A stretch of DNA of 64,000 nucleotides from Herminiimonas sp. (GTDB lineage: Bacteria > Pseudomonadota > Gammaproteobacteria > Burkholderiales > Burkholderiaceae), in the NCBI RefSeq assembly GCF_030655415.1, contig NZ_JAURVN010000014.1, positions 779,892 to 843,891 on the forward strand, read 5' to 3'. Numbering within the stretch: position 1 is the stretch's first letter; the number at the start of each line of letters is the position of its first letter. Under the pieces are notes generated by a model. The model was not told the origin of the DNA. It saw nothing but the letters and a program-made list of their open reading frames with translations, and did not search any database. Position numbers and translations under genes: made by a program. Positions 49,792 to 58,868 of the stretch are shown piece by piece.

Positions 49792-52632
49792 ATGGCAAAA
49801 CAACTGAAAACCCCTGTGCGCGCGACTCCTGCATCGACTAATAAAGATGCACCACTCAAGGAAGATATTCGCTTGCTCGGACGCCTGCTCGGCGACGTTT
49901 TACGCGACCAGCAAGGCGAAGCGGTATTCCAGGTAGTAGAAACTATTCGTCAAACTGCAGTGCGCTTCCGCCGTGAAGCCGATGTACAAGCAGGCGCAGA
50001 ACTGAACAAGTTGCTGAAGAAGCTGACGAAGGAACAAACAATTTCCGTGGTGCGTGCGTTTTCCTATTTCTCGCATCTTGCGAATATCGCAGAAGATCAA
50101 CATCATAATCGCCGCCGCCGCGCACATTTGCTGGCCGGTTCAGAAGCGCAGCAAGGCAGCGTTGCCTACGCGCTGGAAAAACTGCACGGCGCTGGCGTCA
50201 CTGGCGCGACCGTCCGCAAGTTCTTCAAGGATGCATTGATCGCACCTGTGCTGACCGCGCATCCGACGGAAGTACAACGCAAAAGTATTCTGGATGCAGA
50301 GCACGAAATCGCACGCCTGCTGGCAGCACGTGATTTGCCGATGACGGCAAAAGAACGCGCCGAAAATATCGAACGCATCCATGCGCGAGTCACGACCTTG
50401 TGGCAAACCCGTTTATTGCGTTATACCAAGCTGACTGTTGAAGACGAAATTAACAACGCGCTGTCGTATTACCGCATGACCTTCCTGCGCGAATTGCCTG
50501 CGCTGTATGAAGATATCGAAGGCGAAATTTCCGAGCAATTTCCGCAACGTAGCGGCGCTGGCAACACGTATCGCGACCTGCCGTCTTACGTGCAAATGGG
50601 CAGCTGGATCGGTGGCGATCGCGACGGTAATCCGAACGTCAATGCTGGCACCATGCAACTCGCGCTGGCACGCCAATCGACCACCATTCTTGATTTCTAT
50701 CTGGAAGAAGTTCACGCACTGGGCGCTGAATTATCGGTATCGACTTTCCTCGCTGGCGTCAGCCCTGAAGTCACCGCCTTGGCAGAACTGTCGCCCGACA
50801 CTTCGCCACATCGCGCTGACGAACAATATCGCCGCGCCCTGATCGGCATCTATGCACGTCTGGCTGCAACTGCACGCGCGTTTGGCGCAACTAATATCCT
50901 GCGTCAGGAAGTTGGTCCCGGCAAACCGTATCCAAATGCGGCAGAGTTCTCGGCCGATCTGCTGGTGTTGGTTGATTCATTAAAAGCACGTCACGGCGAT
51001 GCCTTGATCAAACCGCGCCTGGCAACTTTGCTGCGCGCTTCGGAAATTTTCGGCTTCCATCTGGCGACGCTGGACATGCGTCAAAGCTCGGACGTACATG
51101 AACGTGTCCTCAGCGAATTGCTGAATTGCGCGCAAGTCGAACCTGCATACGCAGCTTTGCCTGAAGATAAAAAAGTTGAATTGCTGCTGGCAGAATTGAA
51201 CAAGCCGCGCCTGCTGTATTCGCCGTACATTGACTACTCGGACGAAACCAATTCAGAGTTGACTATCTTGCGCGCTGCGCATGAAATTCGCCAACGCTAC
51301 GGCTCACGCGCGATACGCAACTACATCATCTCGCATACAGAAACCGTATCCGATTTGCTGGAAGTATTGCTGCTGCAACGGGAAACCGGTTTGCTGCGCA
51401 TGGATTCGGGCACCACTACCGGCTCCGGCGAATTAATGGTGATTCCATTGTTCGAAACGATTCCCGATTTGCGTTTGGCCGCGACCATCATGGAACAAGT
51501 GATGGCAATTCCGCTGGTCAGAAAATTGATCGCCAAACAAGGCGACCTGCAAGAAGTCATGCTCGGTTATTCGGATTCCAACAAGGATGGCGGCTTCCTG
51601 ACATCGAACTGGGAACTGTACAAGGCAGAGACGCAACTGGTTCAAGTCTTCAACAAAGCGGGCGTTAAATTGCGCTTGTTCCACGGCCGCGGCGGCACAG
51701 TCGGTCGCGGCGGCGGACCAAGCTATGAAGCAATTCTGGCGCAACCAGCGGGCACCGTGAACGGTCAGATTCGTTTGACCGAACAAGGTGAAATCATTGC
51801 GTCGAAATTCTCTAACCCAGAAATTGGCCGTCGTAATCTTGCATTGCTGGTCGCAGCAACGCTGGAAGCCAGCCTGATGCCAGCGCCATCCGACAGCAAG
51901 CACACGAAAAAACTCGCCGAGTTTGAAAACGTGATGAACGAGTTGTCCGAATTGGCATACAAGGCTTATCGCAATCTGGTCTATGAAACCACCGGCTTCA
52001 CCGATTACTTCTTCTCGGCGACACCGATTGCAGAGATTTCTGAACTGAACATCGGTTCGCGCCCTGCTTCGCGCAAAGCTACGCGTCGCATCGAAGATTT
52101 GCGCGCGATTCCCTGGGGCTTCTCATGGGGTCAATGTCGTTTGTTGCTGCCGGGCTGGTATGGTTTTGGTAGCGCAATCGAACAGTGGCTGGCGCAAGGC
52201 GAGAACAAAGCCAAACGTGTCGCAACGCTGCGTGCAATGTCGGCGGAATGGCCGTTCTTCGCAACGCTGTTGTCGAACATGGATATGGTTTTGTCAAAAA
52301 CCGATCTCGCCGTAGCCTCGCGTTATTCCGAAATGGTGGTCGATAAGAAGCTGCGTAACAGCATCTTCAAACGCATCGTTGCTGAACACGAACGTACATC
52401 GGCATCGCTGACGCTGATTACCGGCAGAAAAGAACGCTTGGCGAATAATCCGCTGCTGGCACGTTCGATCAAAAATCGTTTCGCTTATCTCGATCCGCTG
52501 AATCACTTGCAGGTCGAACTGATCAAACGTCACCGCACTGCAATGCGCGATGGCAAAGTAGATGACCGCGTACGTCGCGGGATTCATTTGTCTATCAATG
52601 GTATTGCGGCAGGTTTGCGCAATACGGGTTAA
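49792..52632 (+). CDS. ppc: Phosphoenolpyruvate carboxylase
   Basis: 946 residues from ATG 49792. Catalytic His in 'LTAHPTEVQRKS', 'GGDRDGNPNV', 'GYSDSNKDGGFL' and the phosphate-binding 'FHGRGGTVGRGGGP', with the C-terminal 'NTG' conserved in all PEPC. It carboxylates PEP to oxaloacetate, refilling the TCA cycle. Divergent from hemC with 116 bases between the starts. Its location splits the Pseudomonas-type order algR-hemC. Confidence 0.97.
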   Translation: MAKQLKTPVRATPASTNKDAPLKEDIRLLGRLLGDVLRDQQGEAVFQVVETIRQTAVRFRREADVQAGAELNKLLKKLTKEQTISVVRAFSYFSHLANIAEDQHHNRRRRAHLLAGSEAQQGSVAYALEKLHGAGVTGATVRKFFKDALIAPVLTAHPTEVQRKSILDAEHEIARLLAARDLPMTAKERAENIERIHARVTTLWQTRLLRYTKLTVEDEINNALSYYRMTFLRELPALYEDIEGEISEQFPQRSGAGNTYRDLPSYVQMGSWIGGDRDGNPNVNAGTMQLALARQSTTILDFYLEEVHALGAELSVSTFLAGVSPEVTALAELSPDTSPHRADEQYRRALIGIYARLAATARAFGATNILRQEVGPGKPYPNAAEFSADLLVLVDSLKARHGDALIKPRLATLLRASEIFGFHLATLDMRQSSDVHERVLSELLNCAQVEPAYAALPEDKKVELLLAELNKPRLLYSPYIDYSDETNSELTILRAAHEIRQRYGSRAIRNYIISHTETVSDLLEVLLLQRETGLLRMDSGTTTGSGELMVIPLFETIPDLRLAATIMEQVMAIPLVRKLIAKQGDLQEVMLGYSDSNKDGGFLTSNWELYKAETQLVQVFNKAGVKLRLFHGRGGTVGRGGGPSYEAILAQPAGTVNGQIRLTEQGEIIASKFSNPEIGRRNLALLVAATLEASLMPAPSDSKHTKKLAEFENVMNELSELAYKAYRNLVYETTGFTDYFFSATPIAEISELNIGSRPASRKATRRIEDLRAIPWGFSWGQCRLLLPGWYGFGSAIEQWLAQGENKAKRVATLRAMSAEWPFFATLLSNMDMVLSKTDLAVASRYSEMVVDKKLRNSIFKRIVAEHERTSASLTLITGRKERLANNPLLARSIKNRFAYLDPLNHLQVELIKRHRTAMRDGKVDDRVRRGIHLSINGIAAGLRNTG

Positions 52633-52704
52633 TTTTTATACGGGTCAAGTTTTCCGGGTGTATCAATTAACCTGATTAATTAGCGTGATTAAGCTGATCG
52701 ACAC

Positions 52705-52737
52705 AAAAAAAGGAAGCGCATGCGCTTCCTTTTTTAT
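52705..52737. terminator. Bidirectional terminator between ppc and algR
   Basis: Near-perfect palindrome AAAGGAAGCG-CATG-CGCTTCCTTT with A and T runs on both sides. Confidence 0.93.
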
Positions 52738-52758
52738 TTTCCGACTTACTTTGTAGTG

Positions 52759-53571
52759 CTAACGTACCAGTGCTTTAACTGCCGACCACTGACGTCGTGA
52801 AATCGGCAAGCGATCGTCTATGCCACGCAAGATGACTTGCCACGCTTCTTGCGGCTTGTCGCCTTCGCCGTCACTTTCCGCGTCCACCGTTAATTGGCCG
52901 CGCTCGACACCAGTGATCGCATGACGCGCGACTAGTGCATTGCGATGCACACGTATGAACTGCGTCGAGAATTCCTGCTCCAGCGATGACAAAGCACCTT
53001 CCAGCAAATATTCACGCTCGCGCGTACGCAAGGTCACATACTTCGCCTCTGCCTTCAGATACAGCACATCGGCAACCGGCACCAGCAACAAGCGTCCACG
53101 TTCTTGCACCGAAAAATTCTTGCGTACCGCATGCAGTGTCGCGCCAACGTCGGCAATCAATTTGCTTTGTGATGCGGCATTCTGCTTCAGTGTTTTCACA
53201 CGGCGAATTGCATCCGCCAAACGTGTAGCGCGTACCGGCTTCAACAGATAATCAAGCGCGTGTACTTCAAAAGCTTTCAACGCATATTCATCGTATGCAG
53301 TGACAAAAATGATCGCTGGTCCAGACGCATTATTTTGTGCAAGATGCGCCGCCATTTCTATCCCTGTCATGCCCGGCATTTGTACGTCCAATAGCACGAT
53401 GTCGGGTGAAAGCTCGGCGATCCGATCCAGCGCCTGTTGCGCCTGCGATGCTTCACCCACCAGCTCGTGCGGGCACTCAGCAGCAATGTCGGATAGCAAA
53501 GTCGTCAAGCGCGATCGCGCTGGAGCTTCGTCATCAACGATCAAGATACGCGGCGAATTGTCTAAACTCAT
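52759..53571 (-). CDS. algR: LytTR-family response regulator (AlgR type)
   Basis: 270 residues. Receiver domain (7-125) with acidic pocket 'VDDE', phosphoacceptor Asp62 in 'IVLLDVQMPGMTG' and Lys in 'LLKPVRATRLADAI'; LytTR DNA-binding domain (about 155-265) with 'LYLKAEAKYVTLRTREREYLLEGALSSLEQEF' and 'IRVHRNALVARHAI'. In Pseudomonas AlgR controls alginate, type IV pili and virulence genes; targets here are unknown. Its GTG/ATG start overlaps the stop of the sensor kinase gene by four bases. Confidence 0.92.
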   Translation of the reverse strand: MSLDNSPRILIVDDEAPARSRLTTLLSDIAAECPHELVGEASQAQQALDRIAELSPDIVLLDVQMPGMTGIEMAAHLAQNNASGPAIIFVTAYDEYALKAFEVHALDYLLKPVRATRLADAIRRVKTLKQNAASQSKLIADVGATLHAVRKNFSVQERGRLLLVPVADVLYLKAEAKYVTLRTREREYLLEGALSSLEQEFSTQFIRVHRNALVARHAITGVERGQLTVDAESDGEGDKPQEAWQVILRGIDDRLPISRRQWSAVKALVR

Positions 53572-54614
53572 GCGGCAGCTTTCTTATAAGGCAAATACAG
53601 ACGCACCTCGAATTTTCCATCCACTACATTCGTCGTCAATTGCGCCTCCATATCGTATAAAAGAGCCAAGCGTTCACGAATATTATCCAGCGCCATGTGA
53701 TTGCCAGCAGACACCACATCAGCGTGATAAGGATTGGTCATCACGATCTCGATACGATCACGAACGCGTGCAATAGCGATATTAATCACGGCATTCTCAT
53801 GCGACGGTTCGACGCCGTAGTGCACGGCATTTTCCAGCAAAGGTTGCAGCAACAAGGCTGGCGTCGTCGCGCGCTGCAATACATCGCCGGCGATATTATC
53901 CATGTCCCATTTGACTTGCAGCCGTTCGCCCAAACGGATTTTTTCTATCGACAAATATTGCATGCCTATTCTGACTTCATTGCCGAGCGTGGTGATCTCG
54001 CGTGAATCGCGCATCAAGATACGAAACAAATCTGCCAAATCTTCCAGCGTAGTTTCTGCGCGACGTGGTTCGGTACGAATCAGCGACAGCACGGCATTCA
54101 GACTATTGAATAGAAAGTGTGGCCGTATGCGCGCCTGCAGCGCCTGCAATCTTGCTTCTGCCAAAGCTGGCGAAAAGGCCCGAGTGCGCAGTTCAAAATA
54201 ATGCTGCAAGCCTATGCCAAACAATGCGGCACATACCACGCCTTCAGGAACTGACAAGCGGCTCAGGCTGATCATGCCCGCTGGATCGTTCAACAGATAA
54301 TGAATAATCAGACCCGTGATCGCAGCCGGCACCAAGGCGCATGCAATGCGTTGACCCCAAGGCGGGACGGTTTTGATAATTCTGCGCAAACCGCATAGTG
54401 CGAAGAGCGACGTCAGGCTGGCCAGTTCGATCAACATCGATGCTTCGATAAACGACAGCAAACCGGTGTACACGCTGTTGGCATCGATCAAGATGATCGT
54501 CAGCGCCACGCCGTTAACGAAAAGCAGCGACTTGACCATGATGCCGATATTGCAACAGTCGGGGATCACGATCTCTAGCGGCTTGGCGGGCGCGGACTCT
54601 GACAATGGCGACAT
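53568..54614 (-). CDS. algZ: LytS/AlgZ-type sensor histidine kinase
   Basis: 348 residues. Four hydrophobic segments in the first 140 residues ('SLLFVNGVALTIILIDA', 'ASMLIELASLTSLFALC', 'IACALVPAAITGLIIHYLL', 'GVVCAALFGIGLQHYF'), then a His_kinase domain with His166 in 'RIRPHFLFNSLNAVL' and an ATPase region with 'PALLLQPLLENAVHYGVEP'. No sensor domain beyond the membrane part. Known as FimS/AlgZ in Pseudomonas. The order argH (divergent), algZ, algR is the same as there. Confidence 0.92.
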   Translation of the reverse strand: MSPLSESAPAKPLEIVIPDCCNIGIMVKSLLFVNGVALTIILIDANSVYTGLLSFIEASMLIELASLTSLFALCGLRRIIKTVPPWGQRIACALVPAAITGLIIHYLLNDPAGMISLSRLSVPEGVVCAALFGIGLQHYFELRTRAFSPALAEARLQALQARIRPHFLFNSLNAVLSLIRTEPRRAETTLEDLADLFRILMRDSREITTLGNEVRIGMQYLSIEKIRLGERLQVKWDMDNIAGDVLQRATTPALLLQPLLENAVHYGVEPSHENAVINIAIARVRDRIEIVMTNPYHADVVSAGNHMALDNIRERLALLYDMEAQLTTNVVDGKFEVRLYLPYKKAAA

Positions 54615-54663
54615 GGTTTAAGGATTAATCTCGGCTGGAATGGGAATGGCGGTTCGCTTGTTC

Positions 54664-54669
54664 TATAAT
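54664..54669 (+). promoter_or_regulatory. Likely -10 element of argH
   Basis: Perfect TATAAT 24 bases before the argH start; no good -35 at the expected position (TGGGAA at 54641-54646). The resulting leader would be about 17 bases. Confidence 0.5.
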
Positions 54670-54692
54670 CGCGTATTCATCAGGAATCAATT

Positions 54693-56087
54693 ATGACAGC
54701 ACAACTCTCCAAAAAAAGCGAAGCCTGGTCGGCGCGCTTCAACGAACCCGTCTCGGATCTGGTCAAGCGTTACACCGCATCGGTATTTTTCGACAAACGC
54801 TTGGCGCAAGTCGATATTCAAGGTTCGCTCGCCCATGCGGAGATGCTGGCGCATCAGAATATCATCAGTCAGGAAGACCACGCCGAAATCAAACGCGGCA
54901 TGACGCAAATTCTGGAAGAAATAACAGCCGGCAAATTCGAATGGCTGCTGGATCTGGAAGACGTCCATCTGAATATTGAAAAACGCCTGACCGAACTGGT
55001 CGGCGATGCCGGCAAACGTTTGCACACAGGCCGCTCGCGTAACGATCAAGTTGCAACCGATATCCGTCTGTATGTACGCAGCGAAATCGACAACATCGTC
55101 GCCCTGTTACGCGATCTGCGCTTGGCGCTGCTGGATCTGGCAGAAAAACATGCGGATACGATTTTGCCCGGCTTCACCCACATGCAAGTCGCGCAACCGA
55201 TTACCTTCGGCCATCACATGCTGGCTTACGTCGAAATGTTCAGCCGCGATGCAGAACGCATGCAGGATTGCCGCAAGCGTGTGAATCGCTTGCCGCTGGG
55301 CGCTGCCGCACTGGCCGGCACGACTTTCCCTATTGACCGCGAACGCGTTGCAAAGACACTGGGCTTTGAAGACGTTTGCCACAACTCGCTGGATGCAGTT
55401 TCCGATCGCGACTTCGCGATTGAATTCTGCGCTGCTGCTGCGTTGATCATGACGCACGTATCCCGCATGTCGGAAGAACTGGTGATCTGGATGAGCCCAC
55501 GGGTTGGCTTCATCGATATCGCAGATCGTTTCTGCACTGGATCATCGATCATGCCGCAAAAGAAAAACCCTGACGTACCGGAACTGGCACGTGGCAAAAC
55601 AGGCCGCGTCAATGGCCACTTGATCGCGTTGTTGACCTTGATGAAAGGCCAGCCACTGGCCTATAACAAGGATAATCAGGAAGATAAAGAGCCTTTGTTC
55701 GATACCGTCGATACCGTCATCGATACCTTGCGTATTTTTGCCGACATGGCGACTGGTATTACGGTCAAGCCTGACGCGATGCGCGCTGCTGCCTTGCAAG
55801 GTTATGCGACCGCTACCGATCTGGCCGACTATTTGGTGAAGAAGGGCCTGCCCTTCCGTGATGCGCATGAAGCCGTTGCGCATGCAGTACGTGCTTGTGT
55901 GGATCGTGGCATTGATCTGAGCGATCTGACTTTGGAAGAAATGCATGGCTTTTCCAAGCTGATTGAAGCTGATATTTTTGAAGTGTTGACGCTGGAAGGT
56001 TCAGTTGCCGCACGCGATCACATCGGTGGCACTGCTCCGAAACAAGTCCGTTTGGCGATAGCCAGACATCGCGCTAATCTGTCCTGA
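54693..56087 (+). CDS. argH: Argininosuccinate lyase
   Basis: 464 residues, family length. '[24 protein letters not shown]' at the N-terminus, '[17 protein letters not shown]', and the fumarase/lyase signature '[15 protein letters not shown]' with the catalytic Ser. Last step of arginine synthesis, releasing fumarate. Divergent from algZ with 78 bases between. Confidence 0.97.
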   Translation: MTAQLSKKSEAWSARFNEPVSDLVKRYTASVFFDKRLAQVDIQGSLAHAEMLAHQNIISQEDHAEIKRGMTQILEEITAGKFEWLLDLEDVHLNIEKRLTELVGDAGKRLHTGRSRNDQVATDIRLYVRSEIDNIVALLRDLRLALLDLAEKHADTILPGFTHMQVAQPITFGHHMLAYVEMFSRDAERMQDCRKRVNRLPLGAAALAGTTFPIDRERVAKTLGFEDVCHNSLDAVSDRDFAIEFCAAAALIMTHVSRMSEELVIWMSPRVGFIDIADRFCTGSSIMPQKKNPDVPELARGKTGRVNGHLIALLTLMKGQPLAYNKDNQEDKEPLFDTVDTVIDTLRIFADMATGITVKPDAMRAAALQGYATATDLADYLVKKGLPFRDAHEAVAHAVRACVDRGIDLSDLTLEEMHGFSKLIEADIFEVLTLEGSVAARDHIGGTAPKQVRLAIARHRANLS

Positions 56088-56095
56088 TTAGCGAT

Positions 56096-56135
56096 TTGAT
56101 CAGATGGCGGATTCCCACTCATGCCATCTGATCAA
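56096..56135 (+). terminator. Hairpin after argH
   Basis: Thirteen-base-pair stem TTGATCAGATGGC/GCCATCTGATCAA with a 14-base loop just after the argH stop; no strong T tract follows, so intrinsic termination is plausible rather than certain. The rest of the 315-base gap up to dctQ is AT-rich and holds a possible -10 element TATACT at 56310-56315 but no gene. Confidence 0.5.
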
Positions 56136-56402
56136 CATTTCAAAAATTCCCCCTAAAAACTCGATATTTCTCTGCTGAATTTAGCTGCGCACGACTGATC
56201 GTAATGTTGGCGTCAGCTAGACGCTGTATCGTTCTTGTCTGTAAAAATGGGATAAGCCTGTACGCAGCGAAAAAGCAGCGCCAAAAGAGCGCAAGCGAAT
56301 TATCTTCTTTATACTCGCAGTAATTAAAAAAGTACTTACATGGCAGTTGCTTAAAACGGCATGTTTGTGTCTTGTTCAAATCCAATCTGGAGACAAAAAA
56401 TA

Positions 56403-56987
56403 ATGTCTTTTTTACTATCGCTTTCGCGATTCATTGACGATCTCAATGAAAAAATAGGCCATGGCATTAGTTGGGCTTTGTTGCTTGCCGTACTTATCTG
56501 TACCGGCAATGCTGCGATCCGCTATCTTTTCAATATCAGCTCAAACGGCTGGCTCGAAATTCAATGGTATTTGTTTGGCGCTATCTTTTTGCTGGCAACG
56601 TCCTATACCTTGCGTCGCAATGAACACGTCCGCATTGACGTTATCGTCGGCCGCTTCTCGAAGCGCACCCAAGTCTGGATCGATTTGATCGGCTTCATCG
56701 TATTTTTGATGCCTGCAACCTTGCTGATTCTGTATTACGCGACACCTTATGCCTGGATTTCGATTCAAAATCAGGAAGTATCGAGTAATGCAGGTGGCTT
56801 GATCGTCTGGCCTGCAAAACTGTTGATCCCTGTTGGCTTCGTGCTGCTGGCGTTGCAAGGCATATCAGAAATCATCAAACGTATCGGCTATCTGAAAGGG
56901 CTGGTTCCTGCCAGCGCTTTCGAAAAGCAAACCGCTACGCCTGAAGAAGAAATCGCGGCGATCAAAGCTGCCAATCAAATTAACTGA
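56403..56987 (+). CDS. dctQ: TRAP transporter small membrane subunit (DctQ)
   Basis: 194 residues from ATG 56403 with GGAG upstream; the frame is open further but without a site. Four membrane segments ('GISWALLLAVLICTGNAAIRY', 'WLEIQWYLFGAIFLLATSYTL', 'IGFIVFLMPATLLILYY', 'LLIPVGFVLLALQGISEII') and 'RRNEHVRIDVI', the DctQ signature. Forms the membrane complex with DctM; 15 bases separate the genes. Confidence 0.93.
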   Translation: MSFLLSLSRFIDDLNEKIGHGISWALLLAVLICTGNAAIRYLFNISSNGWLEIQWYLFGAIFLLATSYTLRRNEHVRIDVIVGRFSKRTQVWIDLIGFIVFLMPATLLILYYATPYAWISIQNQEVSSNAGGLIVWPAKLLIPVGFVLLALQGISEIIKRIGYLKGLVPASAFEKQTATPEEEIAAIKAANQIN

Positions 56988-57002
56988 TCGCCAGGAATAC
57001 AC

Positions 57003-58700
57003 ATGACTGAATTTCTCATTGCGAACATGGCGCCGATCATGTTCGGCGCGCTCGTCGTATTTTTACTATCCGGTTTTCCAGTTGCCTTTTCGCTCGCTGC
57101 CAACGGCCTGTTTTTTGGTCTGGTCGGTATCGAACTGGGCTTGTTGAAACCTGAACTGTTGCAAGCTTTGCCGAATCGTATTTTCGGCATCATGGCGAAT
57201 GACACCTTGCTGGCGATTCCATTTTTCACCTTCATGGGATTGATTCTGGAACGTTCAGGGATGGCTGAAGATTTGCTCGATACCATCGGCCAATTGTTTG
57301 GTCCTTTGCGTGGCGGTGTGGCTTACGCAGTTATTTTCGTCGGTGCTCTGCTGGCAGCAACCACCGGCGTGGTCGCTGCATCCGTCATTTCGATGGGCTT
57401 GATTTCACTGCCGGTCATGCTGCGCTATGGCTACGATAAAAAACTGGCCAGTGGTGTCATCGCTGCATCAGGTACGCTAGCGCAGATCATCCCGCCATCA
57501 CTGGTACTGATCGTGATGGCAGATCAACTTGGTCGTTCCGTCGGCGATATGTATCAAGCCGCTTTCTTCCCTGGTTTAATGCTGACCGCAATGTATGCAG
57601 GTTATGTACTGATCATCTCCATCATCAAACCTACCTGGGTACCCGCCTTGCCACTGGAAGCGCGTAATCTGCGCGAACCAAATGGCAATAGCGGCGTAGT
57701 CTCACTTTTGTTGTTGATCATCGCCACCATCGCAGTCTGCTTCGCAATCGAAGGCATCCTGCTGGCAAGCAATCCAAAACTGCATGCCGACGAAGGCGCA
57801 ATCTATGCAGCTAGCCTGGGCATCATAGGCGCGTTCGTATTAGCAGTGATCAATCGCAAGATGAAGCTCGGCTTGCTGTCGAAAATGGCCGAAAAAGTAG
57901 TGTTTGTATTAGTGCCTCCGCTGGCATTGATTTTCTTGGTGCTCGGTACGATTTTCGTCGGTATCGCAACGCCAACTGAAGGCGGCGGCATGGGCGCGTT
58001 CGGCGCACTGGTTCTGGCTTTGATGAATCGTCGTCTGTCATGGAGCTTGTTGAAGCAAGCGATGAACTCAACATCGCGTCTGTCTTGCTTCGTCATGTTC
58101 ATCCTGATCGGTTCCAGCGTATTCGGCCTGATCTTCCGCGGCGTCAATGGCGATCTGTGGGTTGAACACTTGCTGACATCATTGCCAGGCGGCACAGCCG
58201 GCTTCCTGATCGTGGTCAACATCATGTTCTTCGGCCTGGCTTTCTTCCTGGACTTCTTTGAACTCGCGTTCATCTTGGTACCTTTGGTTGGTCCGGTTGC
58301 TGAAAAACTGGGGATTGATCTGATCTGGTTTGGCGTTCTGTTGAGCGTCAACATGCAGACCTCGTTCATGCATCCACCGTTCGGCTTCGCCCTGTTCTAT
58401 TTACGATCCGTCGCCCCGAAAGAGGTGAAGACATCGGATATTTATTGGGGCTCGGTACCGTTTGTATTGATCCAGGTGATCATGGTCACATTGATCATCG
58501 CCTTCCCGAAACTGATCTCGGTCGATTCAAAAACCGATATGCATGAAAAGATCGAGTTGCAGATCGATATGGGGGGAGGTCAAGAATATGGCTCTCGCGG
58601 CGGCTCGGAACTGAACTTCTCAGGCGGTGATGAAAAACCTGCAGAAGCAAGCGAGGAAGCACCAGCCCTCAACTTCTCGACTGAACCAGACAAGAAGTAA
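57003..58700 (+). CDS. dctM: TRAP transporter large membrane subunit (DctM), extended form
   Basis: 565 residues, longer than the usual ~430. Family motifs 'GFPVAFSLAANGLFFGLVG', 'IPFFTFMGLILERSGMAEDLL', 'ASGTLAQIIPPSLVLIVMADQ' and 'FVGIATPTEGGGMGAFGAL'. The extra length comes from a central insertion with two more membrane segments (about residues 225-290) and a polar C-terminal tail of ~45 residues with a repeated LNFS motif. DctM is the ion-coupled elevator that takes substrate from the binding protein; it is expected to use a sodium gradient. Confidence 0.93.
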   Translation: MTEFLIANMAPIMFGALVVFLLSGFPVAFSLAANGLFFGLVGIELGLLKPELLQALPNRIFGIMANDTLLAIPFFTFMGLILERSGMAEDLLDTIGQLFGPLRGGVAYAVIFVGALLAATTGVVAASVISMGLISLPVMLRYGYDKKLASGVIAASGTLAQIIPPSLVLIVMADQLGRSVGDMYQAAFFPGLMLTAMYAGYVLIISIIKPTWVPALPLEARNLREPNGNSGVVSLLLLIIATIAVCFAIEGILLASNPKLHADEGAIYAASLGIIGAFVLAVINRKMKLGLLSKMAEKVVFVLVPPLALIFLVLGTIFVGIATPTEGGGMGAFGALVLALMNRRLSWSLLKQAMNSTSRLSCFVMFILIGSSVFGLIFRGVNGDLWVEHLLTSLPGGTAGFLIVVNIMFFGLAFFLDFFELAFILVPLVGPVAEKLGIDLIWFGVLLSVNMQTSFMHPPFGFALFYLRSVAPKEVKTSDIYWGSVPFVLIQVIMVTLIIAFPKLISVDSKTDMHEKIELQIDMGGGQEYGSRGGSELNFSGGDEKPAEASEEAPALNFSTEPDKK

Positions 58701-58718
58701 TTAGTTTTGCTCCTGCCT

Positions 58719-58750
58719 ATCCCGCATGATTAGCTCTGCGGGATTTTTTT
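58719..58750 (+). terminator. Terminator of dctQM
   Basis: Stem ATCCCGCA/TGCGGGAT with a nine-base loop, followed by seven T. Confidence 0.88.
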
Positions 58751-58816
58751 ATGCCCAAAACGAATAGCAAGTTGCCACCATTTTTCGCAAGATAAGATCG
58801 TCAATTGGCAGACGTT

Positions 58817-58852
58817 AAAAAACCCGCAGGGCAAACGCGCTGCGGGTTTTTG
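58817..58852. terminator. Terminator of the TRAP binding-protein gene
   Basis: Stem AAAACCCGCAG/CTGCGGGTTTT with ten-base loop and A/T flanks, 17 bases past the dctP stop (minus strand). It can also catch read-through from dctM. Confidence 0.9.
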
Positions 58853-58868
58853 TTAAGGCAAGAATTAC

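Noticed and set aside
56340..56360. Sigma-54 promoter upstream of dctQ (TGGCAG followed by TTGC)
   Set aside because: The spacing between the GG and GC elements is far too short for a sigma-54 site.
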